From Brachybacterium saurashtrense (GTDB taxonomy: Bacteria; Actinomycetota; Actinomycetes; Actinomycetales; Dermabacteraceae), in the NCBI RefSeq assembly GCF_003355475.1, contig NZ_CP031356.1, positions 3,224,001 through 3,288,000 of the forward strand: 64,000 bases of DNA, read 5' to 3'. This document shows positions 58,375 to 64,000 of the stretch, piece after piece. The position numbers were made by a program, and so were the translations under genes. Each line of letters begins with the position of its first letter. Positions within the stretch are counted from its first letter, which is position 1. The notes under the pieces were generated by a model, which ran no database searches, was not told the DNA's origin, and was given only the letters and a program-made list of their open reading frames with translations.

Positions 58375-58405
58375 ACCTGGAAGACTGGCGCACCTGGAAG
58401 ACTGG
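58375..58405. repeat. 14-bp direct repeat, period 17 bp
   Basis: ACCTGGAAGACTGG occurs exactly twice, at 58375-58388 and 58392-58405, about 46-76 bp upstream of the aldo/keto reductase start. The spacing and position fit tandem binding sites for an activator or repressor, or a local duplication. Confidence 0.85.
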
Positions 58406-58450
58406 TCCGAGCGCCGCGGCCGGCGGTGCGCCCGAGCGATGGCGAGGTCG

Positions 58451-59527
58451 ATGATGTCCATGCAGTACCGCACTCCCGCACGGCTGGGCCGGGCGCTGTC
58501 CGTGATCGGCCAGGGCTGCTGGCAGATCGGCGCCGACTGGGGCGAGGTCTCCGACGCCGCCGCGCACGAGGTGCTCGCGGCCGCGCGGCGCGCGGGCGTG
58601 ACCTTCTTCGACACCGCCGACGTCTACGGCGACGGCCGCAGCGAACGCCTGGTGGGCGCGATGCGCGCGAGGGCGGCCGCCGACGCCGACGGGGGAGCGG
58701 ACGGCACCGACGGCGGGGCGGACGGCGCCGGCGGCGGCGAGCCCGGGGAGCTGCCGTTCGTGGCCACCAAGGCCTCCCGCCGCGCGGAGCCCTTCGCCCC
58801 GGAGTCCTTCACCGAGGAGAACCTGCGGGCCTGGGTGGAGCGGTCCCGGCAGAACCTCGGCATGGACACCCTCGACCTGGTGCAGCTGCACTGCCCGCCG
58901 CCGGAGATCTACCGCGACCAGGCCACGTTCGACGTGCTGGACACCCTGGTGGCCGAGCGGCGGATCGCCGCCTGGGGCGTGAGCGTGGAGACCTGCGAGG
59001 AGGCGCTGCTCAGCCTGGAGCGCGAACACCTCGCCTCGATCCAGATCATCCTCAACCCCTTCCGGCTCAAGCCCCTGGACGAGGTGCTGCCGCTCGCCCA
59101 GGAGAAGGGGGTGGCGGTGATCGCCCGCGTGCCCCTCGCCTCCGGCCTGCTCACCGGGAAGTTCTCCGCGGAGACCCGCTTCGCGGAGGACGACCACCGC
59201 CGTTTCAACCGCCACGGCGAGGCCTTCGACCAGGGCGAGACGTTCTCCGGCGTGGACTTCGAGGCCGGGCTGGAGGCCGTGGCCCGCCTCGAGGAGGCGC
59301 TGGCGGGGCAGATGCCGCTGCCCGAGGCGAGCCTGCGCTGGATCCTGGGCCGTCCCGGCGTGACCGCCGCGATCCCCGGGGCCAGCAGCGCCGCCCAGGC
59401 CCGCGCCAACGCCGCCGCCGGCACCGCGGCCACCCCGGCGCAGCAGGCCGTGCTGGACCGCTTCGACGAGGCCGTGCAGGAGACCTACGACGCCCTGCTG
59501 CGGGAGTCGATCCACCCGCGCTGGTGA
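58451..59527 (+). CDS. Aldo/keto reductase with Gly/Asp-rich loop insertion
   Basis: This 358-residue reductase is of the AKR11/YghZ-like type. Tetrad residues are Asp and Tyr in FFDTADVYGDGRSERLVG, Lys in VATKASRRA and His in LVQLHCPPPE. Cofactor-loop elements are VIARVPLASGLLTGKFS and AAIPGASSAAQARAN. Between VGAMRARAA and GELPFVATKA there is a 25-residue Gly/Asp/Ala insertion not usual for the family. Start: the ATG at 58451 behind GAGG; in-frame ATGs at 58454 and 58460 are alternatives. It lies 46 bp upstream of the sulfatase gene and is probably cotranscribed with it. Confidence 0.92.
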   Translation: MMSMQYRTPARLGRALSVIGQGCWQIGADWGEVSDAAAHEVLAAARRAGVTFFDTADVYGDGRSERLVGAMRARAAADADGGADGTDGGADGAGGGEPGELPFVATKASRRAEPFAPESFTEENLRAWVERSRQNLGMDTLDLVQLHCPPPEIYRDQATFDVLDTLVAERRIAAWGVSVETCEEALLSLEREHLASIQIILNPFRLKPLDEVLPLAQEKGVAVIARVPLASGLLTGKFSAETRFAEDDHRRFNRHGEAFDQGETFSGVDFEAGLEAVARLEEALAGQMPLPEASLRWILGRPGVTAAIPGASSAAQARANAAAGTAATPAQQAVLDRFDEAVQETYDALLRESIHPRW

Positions 59528-59573
59528 GCCACCCCGTCGGCCGCTCGCTCTCCACCCACCCCAGGAGCCTCGC

Positions 59574-61025
59574 ATGACCCGTCCCAACATCGTGTTCATC
59601 ATGAGCGACGACCACGCCGCCCACTCGATCTCCGCCTACGGCAGCCGGGTGAACACCACCCCGCACATGGACCGCCTGGCCGCCGAGGGCGCGCTGATGG
59701 AGGCGGCGTACTGCACCAACTCGATCTGCACCCCCTCGCGCGCCTCGATCCTCACCGGCACCTACAGCCACCTGAACCGCGCCTGCTCGATCTACTCCGA
59801 GTTCGACTACCGGGTGCCCACCTTCCCCGAGGTGCTGCAGGGGCGCGGGTACCGCACGGCGCTGTACGGGAAGTGGCACCTGGGCCGCTCGGAGCGGTCC
59901 CGGCCGCGCGGCTTCGACGACTGGCGCATCTTCCCCGACCAGGGCGAGTACGTGGACCCGGTGATGCAGGGCCCGGACGGCGAGGAGCGGATCGAGGGCT
60001 ACGCGACGGACATCGTCACCCGGCAGAGCCTCGACTTCCTCGAGAGCCTCGATGCCGACGAGCCGTTCTGCCTGCTGGTGCACCACAAGGCCCCGCACCG
60101 CCCCTGGATCCCGCACCCCCGCTACCAGGACCTCCACCAGGTCGGCACCATCCCCGAGCCCGAGACGATGTGGGACGAGCACGAGACCCGTGCCCAGGTG
60201 GTGCGCGAGGTCGCGATGCAGCTGGACGACCTGCGCCCCTCGGACTACAAGGACGAGCTGCCCGCCGAGCTGGAGGGGGAGGACGAGACCGCGCGCCGGG
60301 CCCGGACCTCCTGGAAGTACCAGCGCTACATGCGCGACTACCTGCACTGCGTGCAGGCGGTGGACGACTCCGTGGGCGAGATCCTCGAGCACCTGGAGGC
60401 GACGGGGCTGGATCAGAACACCCTCGTCATCTACACCTCCGACCAGGGGTTCTTCCTGGGCGATCACGGCTGGTTCGACAAGCGCCTGATGCTCGACGAG
60501 TCGCTGACCATGCCGATGCTGGCGCGCTGGCCGGCGCAGATCCCGGCCGGCACCCGCGTGGCGGACATCGTCTCGAACGTGGATGTCGCCGCGACCCTGC
60601 TGGAGGCCGCCGGGCAGGAGCCTGCGGATCTCCCGGACCAGCAGGGCCGCAGCTTCCTTCCCCAGCTGCGCGGCGAGCAGGTGGAGGACTGGCGCCAGGC
60701 CGTCTACTACCGCTACTGGGAGCACGACGACCCCGAGCACCACGCCCCGGCCCACTACGGCGTGCGCACCCCCGCCCACAAGTACATCCGCTACTACAAC
60801 GACGGCCTGGGCTCGCCCGGCTCCTCCGACAGGGTGATGCCCGTGGAGGACGAGCTGTACGACCTCGCGGCCGACCCCCGCGAGATGACCAACGTGGCCC
60901 ACGACCCGGCGTACGCCGAGGTGCTCGCGCAGATGCAGGCCCTCACCGCGCAGCTGCAGGAGGAGTACGGAGACGCCCCCTACGAGGGCCCGGACACCCC
61001 GCGCCTGGAGTGGCCGCACGTGTGA
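59574..61025 (+). CDS. Sulfatase (formylglycine-dependent)
   Basis: This 483-residue type I sulfatase begins NIVFIMSDDHAAHSISAYG with two metal-binding Asp near residues 12-13. The formylglycine motif is NSICTPSRASILTG with Cys52 (CxPSR). LYGKWHLGRSE supplies the Lys/His pair, and VIYTSDQGFFLGDHGWFDK the further metal Asp and His. It has no signal peptide, so it should act on imported sulfated sugars. Conversion of Cys52 needs a formylglycine-generating enzyme, not found in the window. The ATG at 59574 follows CAGGAG. A TSUP exporter gene lies 134 bp downstream. Confidence 0.93.
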   Translation: MTRPNIVFIMSDDHAAHSISAYGSRVNTTPHMDRLAAEGALMEAAYCTNSICTPSRASILTGTYSHLNRACSIYSEFDYRVPTFPEVLQGRGYRTALYGKWHLGRSERSRPRGFDDWRIFPDQGEYVDPVMQGPDGEERIEGYATDIVTRQSLDFLESLDADEPFCLLVHHKAPHRPWIPHPRYQDLHQVGTIPEPETMWDEHETRAQVVREVAMQLDDLRPSDYKDELPAELEGEDETARRARTSWKYQRYMRDYLHCVQAVDDSVGEILEHLEATGLDQNTLVIYTSDQGFFLGDHGWFDKRLMLDESLTMPMLARWPAQIPAGTRVADIVSNVDVAATLLEAAGQEPADLPDQQGRSFLPQLRGEQVEDWRQAVYYRYWEHDDPEHHAPAHYGVRTPAHKYIRYYNDGLGSPGSSDRVMPVEDELYDLAADPREMTNVAHDPAYAEVLAQMQALTAQLQEEYGDAPYEGPDTPRLEWPHV

Positions 61026-61159
61026 GCCCGGCGGCGGCCGCGCTGGGCGCCGGGCCGACAGGCGCGCGGCTCACGGGCGCGTGAGCCGACGGGTGCGGGG
61101 CCGGGCCGCGCTGGGACGGGGCGGCGCGGCATCGCCTGCCGCTGGTAGGTTCGCTGACC

Positions 61160-61957
61160 GTGTCCGAACTCCTCGCGCTGCTCCCCGCCCTGAGCGTCGG
61201 CTCCTGGCTGCTGGTGATCGCCGGCGCGCTGGTGGTCGGCTTCTCCAAGACCGCCCTGCCGGGTGCCGGCACCATCGCGGTGGGCCTGTTCGCCCTGGCC
61301 ATGCCCGCGAAGGAGTCCACCGCCGCGCTGCTGCTCCTGCTCATCGTGGGGGACATGACCGCGCTGTGGGTGTACCGGCGGGAGCCGGACTGGCGCACCC
61401 TGCTGCGCCTGCTGCCCAGCGCCATGATCGGCGTGGTGCTCGGCGCGTTCTACTTCGCGCACGTGGACGGCGCCGGGGTGCGCCTCACCATCGGCGTGAT
61501 CCTGCTGGTCCTCGTCGCGGTGACCGTGTGGCGCCGCGGCGCCGCCGCACGCCGGGACCCGTCGGCCGCCCCGCCCGTCAAGGGCTCCCGACCCGGCGCC
61601 GCCGCGACCGCGCAGGGCGTGGGCTTCGGGCTGCTGGGCGGGTTCACCACCATGGTCGCCAATGCCGCCGGGCCCGTGATGTCGATGTACTTCTACGCCA
61701 TGCGGATGCCGGTGCTCACCTTCCTGGGCACCTCCGCCTGGTACTTCGCGATCGTGAACCTGTTCAAGGTGCCGTTCTCCGCCGGGCTGGGCCTCCTCTC
61801 CCGCGGCACCCTGCTGATGGACGCGCTGCTGATCCCGGTGGTGCTGCTGGGCGCCGTGCTGGGTGCCCGGGTGGCCCGGCGCATCCCGCAGAAGGTGTTC
61901 GAGAACCTCATCCTGGGGCTCACCGTCGCCGCCGCGATCGGCCTGCTGGTGATCTGA
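61160..61957 (+). CDS. TSUP family transporter (TauE/SafE-like)
   Basis: This 265-residue membrane protein has about eight hydrophobic segments. TSUP motifs are ALVVGFSKTALPGAGTIAVG in the first half and GVGFGLLGGFTTMVANAAGP in the second, with a basic cytoplasmic loop between (about 125-150). It starts with GTG at 61160. Next to a cytosolic sulfatase, export of sulfate- or sulfite-type anions is a reasonable inference and matches known roles of the family. It converges with the lipoprotein gene. Confidence 0.9.
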   Translation: MSELLALLPALSVGSWLLVIAGALVVGFSKTALPGAGTIAVGLFALAMPAKESTAALLLLLIVGDMTALWVYRREPDWRTLLRLLPSAMIGVVLGAFYFAHVDGAGVRLTIGVILLVLVAVTVWRRGAAARRDPSAAPPVKGSRPGAAATAQGVGFGLLGGFTTMVANAAGPVMSMYFYAMRMPVLTFLGTSAWYFAIVNLFKVPFSAGLGLLSRGTLLMDALLIPVVLLGAVLGARVARRIPQKVFENLILGLTVAAAIGLLVI

Positions 61958-61974
61958 CCGCGGGGCGGTGGAGC

Positions 61975-62778
61975 TCACCCCGCGGTGAAGCCCTGCGCCG
62001 CCACGTCCTCCGGGGTGCCCGCGTAGAGCACCTCGCGCACCTCGACCTCGACCGGCTCGGACCGGCCCACGCCGAGATCCACCGTCCACACCGCCCCCTC
62101 GACCTCGAAGTACCGGCTGGCGGTGGTGAGGTCCAGCAGCAGCGCCGCTCCCTCGCCGCAGTGCATCCAGCTCTGGCGGCCGGCATGGTGCTCGAGATCG
62201 TCACGCGGCACCGGGGCGCAGGTGGTGCCGTCGGCGAGGATCACCATCAGCGGCAGGGGATCCTCCGGCGCGGGCGCGGTGAACCCCTCGATCCCCGGGG
62301 AGCGGATGCGCACGGCCGTCTTCTCCATGGGGTCGCGCACGCAGAGCGCCCGGTCGTCGCTCTCCTGCTTGCAGGCCAGCAGCCGATCCTCCGGTGCGCC
62401 GCAGGTGAAGTAGTCCTGCCCGAGCGCCCAGCGGGAGATCACCGGCGGCGAGTCCCCGCACGCGTCCCCCTCGAGCTCCTCGTGCAGGGCCCACGTCCCG
62501 TCCGGCCAGATGCCGGTGATCTCGGTGGCGGTCACCGGCGCCCGGCGCGTTCCGGCCTCCCCGGGAGTGCCGGTGCCGGACGGTTCCTCGGACGGGGCGT
62601 CGGCGGTGGGCAGCTGCTGCGGGGTCGGGACGCCGGTGCGCTCCGGAGCGGGCGGGGCCGCGGACGGCGTCTCCTCCGCGGGACCGTCGCCGGCATGGCA
62701 CGCGCCGAGCGCGAGTGCGAGCAGGAGGGCGGCGTAGACGGTGCGGAACAGGGAGGTCGATCGACGGTGAGCAGCCAT
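61975..62778 (-). CDS. Hypothetical lipoprotein
   Basis: This 267-residue secreted lipoprotein has the signal RRSTSLFRTVYAALLLALAL and lipobox LGAC with Cys27. A Pro/Thr/Glu-rich linker (30-80) follows. The globular part has six or more cysteines (DACGDSPP, YFTCGAPEDRLLACKQE, ALCVRDP, TTCAPVP, SWMHCGEG) that could form disulfides outside the cell. I do not recognise the fold. It is upstream-adjacent to the WYL regulator gene on the same strand, 98 bp apart, and convergent with the TSUP gene. The ATG at 62778 is the natural start of the signal peptide. Confidence 0.8.
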   Translation of the reverse strand: MAAHRRSTSLFRTVYAALLLALALGACHAGDGPAEETPSAAPPAPERTGVPTPQQLPTADAPSEEPSGTGTPGEAGTRRAPVTATEITGIWPDGTWALHEELEGDACGDSPPVISRWALGQDYFTCGAPEDRLLACKQESDDRALCVRDPMEKTAVRIRSPGIEGFTAPAPEDPLPLMVILADGTTCAPVPRDDLEHHAGRQSWMHCGEGAALLLDLTTASRYFEVEGAVWTVDLGVGRSEPVEVEVREVLYAGTPEDVAAQGFTAG

Positions 62779-62876
62779 GGGGCGGACGTCCGTTCGGGCA
62801 CGGGGACGGCGGCCCGTTCCGCCCTCCCCAGGGGACTGCCTTCGAGGATAGGCCCTCCGCCGCGGCGGGGGAACGG

Positions 62877-63869
62877 TCAGGAGGGGGCTGTCGCCGCCCC
62901 GTCGGCCGGTCCGTTCCCCGGCGCCGCCCGGACCCCGCCCGCCCAGGCGCCCAGCCGCGTGATCACCTCGAGCAGCTCCGGCGGGTCGATCACCTCGATC
63001 GGCGCGCCGATCCACGCCAGGTGCATCGCGATCCAGTGCAGATCATCCGCGCCGGCGCGCAGGAGGCAGGCGCCCGGACCGTCGGCGGTGACGGTTCCGG
63101 CCCGGGCCGGGATCCGCGGGGCGATCTCCTCCGCCGGGGCGAGGATCCGCACGGTCGCCGCGGCGGCGTAGCCGCCCACGGTGATCGACTCGTGCACCGC
63201 CTGCTCGATGTCCGGGGCGGTCCGCTCGGAGATCGTGAAGGTCGAGACCTGGACCGTGCCCATGCGGTCCAGGCGGAAGGTGCGCCAGTCCTCGCGGTCC
63301 AGGTCCCAGGCGAACAGGTACCAGCGCCCCTCCACCGACAGCACCCGGTAGGGCTCGAGCCGGCGCTCGGCGCGCTCGCCGTCGGCCCGCACGTAGTCCA
63401 CCCGCACCCGCACCCGGTCCCGCACGGCGGTGGCCAGGGCGGTGAGCACCGCGGCACTGGTGCCGGCCCCGGGCCGCGCGATCACGCCGAGCGCCTCCGT
63501 GACCGCGCCGGCCTCCGCCCGCACCGGCGCGGGCAGGATCCGCTCCAGCGCCGCCAGCGCCCGCAGCGCCTCCTCGTCCAGACCGTCCACCCCGGACGCG
63601 GCCGCCAATCGCAGTCCCACCGCGACCGTGACCGCCTCGGAGGCGCTCAGCAGCAGCGGCGGCAGCGCGCGTCCCGCGCCCAGCTGGTAGCCGCCGCCGT
63701 GCCCGGCCGAGGTGAGTACCGGATAGCCCATCCGCCGCAGCCGGTCCACGTCCCGCCGCACCGTCCGCGTGGTCACGCCCATCTCCGCGGCCAGCTCCGG
63801 CCCGGTCCACACCGACCGCGACTGCAGCAGCGCCAGCAGTCGCAGCGCCCGTGCCGTCACATCGCTCAT
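62877..63869 (-). CDS. WYL-domain transcriptional regulator (YafY type)
   Basis: This 330-residue regulator has an N-terminal HTH_11 winged helix (ALRLLALLQSRSVWTGPELA, then VTTRTVRRDVDRLRRMG, residues 5-55), followed by YPVLTSAGHGGGYQLGAGR. The WYL domain (about 140-215) carries RRLEPYRVLSVEGRWYLFAW (the W-Y-L core is WYLFAWD), and a C-terminal WCX extension reaches about 315. WYL proteins sense nucleic acids or nucleotides, and many control DNA-repair or defence genes. The ATG at 63869 follows AGGCGGGG. Nothing recognisable lies between it and the window edge. Confidence 0.92.
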   Translation of the reverse strand: MSDVTARALRLLALLQSRSVWTGPELAAEMGVTTRTVRRDVDRLRRMGYPVLTSAGHGGGYQLGAGRALPPLLLSASEAVTVAVGLRLAAASGVDGLDEEALRALAALERILPAPVRAEAGAVTEALGVIARPGAGTSAAVLTALATAVRDRVRVRVDYVRADGERAERRLEPYRVLSVEGRWYLFAWDLDREDWRTFRLDRMGTVQVSTFTISERTAPDIEQAVHESITVGGYAAAATVRILAPAEEIAPRIPARAGTVTADGPGACLLRAGADDLHWIAMHLAWIGAPIEVIDPPELLEVITRLGAWAGGVRAAPGNGPADGAATAPS

Positions 63870-64000
63870 CGCCCCGCCTCTCGTCTCCGTCGGCCTCCAG
63901 TCTGCCCGTCTTCGCGGACAGAAGCTGTCCGCCGAGGGGTCGAGGGTGGGCATCGGCCGACCGGCGCGGGAGGTCCGCCACGGGCCGGCCCGCCGCAGGA

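Noticed and set aside
1-64000. tRNA, rRNA, riboswitch or replication origin
   Set aside because: I saw no cloverleaf-like tRNA sequence, rRNA segment, known riboswitch core or DnaA-box cluster; a covariance-model search would be needed to exclude small RNAs.

Overview
The window is very GC-rich (about 72 % by eye), densely coded DNA with actinobacterial features: many GTG starts, ATGA/GTGA stop-start overlaps, Tat-type and lipobox signal peptides, and ABC sugar importers without a local ATPase. The protein flavour suggests a Brachybacterium-like member of the Micrococcales. That placement is an impression from the sequence, not the result of a search. I see no rRNA, tRNA, CRISPR array, transposase or phage gene.

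Layout. 1-940 holds the 5' part of an XpaC-like membrane protein. 1124-18215 is a two-armed myo-inositol catabolic locus. The leftward arm carries iolD, iolA, an inosose dehydratase-like TIM barrel, iolH and a Gfo/Idh oxidoreductase. The rightward arm carries a second Gfo/Idh enzyme, another TIM-barrel isomerase, a tautomerase, iolC, a Cgl0159-type aldolase-like protein, iolB, iolG, an IolT-like transporter and a GntR regulator. A near-palindrome, TGTCnnGACA, lies upstream of iolD (twice), iolC and gntR. It resembles the published binding motif of the GntR-type IolR of Corynebacterium. Together the genes would import inositol, oxidise, dehydrate and hydrolyse the ring, isomerise, phosphorylate and cleave the product, and end with an acyl-CoA-forming semialdehyde dehydrogenase.

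18443-34706 is a series of carbohydrate modules: an SDR / D-apionate lactonase-like / nucleoside hydrolase operon, a glyoxalase-fold protein, an M81 metallopeptidase divergent from a GH29 alpha-L-fucosidase, a TSUP transporter, an aldo/keto reductase, and a DeoR-GH4 pair divergent from an ABC importer with a PfkB kinase. 34738-43521 is mixed: a cation/proton antiporter, a TetR-controlled DHFR-like/DUF899/SRPBCC operon, a TSUP transporter, an M20 amidohydrolase, a 60-residue membrane protein, a methyltransferase and an acyltransferase.

43564-48355 stands out by lower GC and content. It holds an HNH restriction-endonuclease-like gene (about 52 % GC in a sampled stretch) facing a coupled NUDIX / PLD-SF2 helicase-DUF3427 pair, and is the best candidate for a defence island. 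48498-55475 is a glyoxalase-fold protein and a GH127 beta-L-arabinofuranosidase / ABC importer operon divergent from its LacI regulator. 55645-63869 has a secreted M14 carboxypeptidase, a Tat-lipoprotein intradiol dioxygenase, an aldo/keto reductase, a sulfatase next to a TSUP exporter, a lipoprotein and a WYL regulator.

Intergenic DNA is rich in simple repeats: a nine-copy heptamer, a seven-copy 16-mer, decamers, G9/C9 tracts and a perfect 26-bp-stem hairpin. An 11-mer, CCCGTCGGCCG, recurs far more often than base composition predicts.
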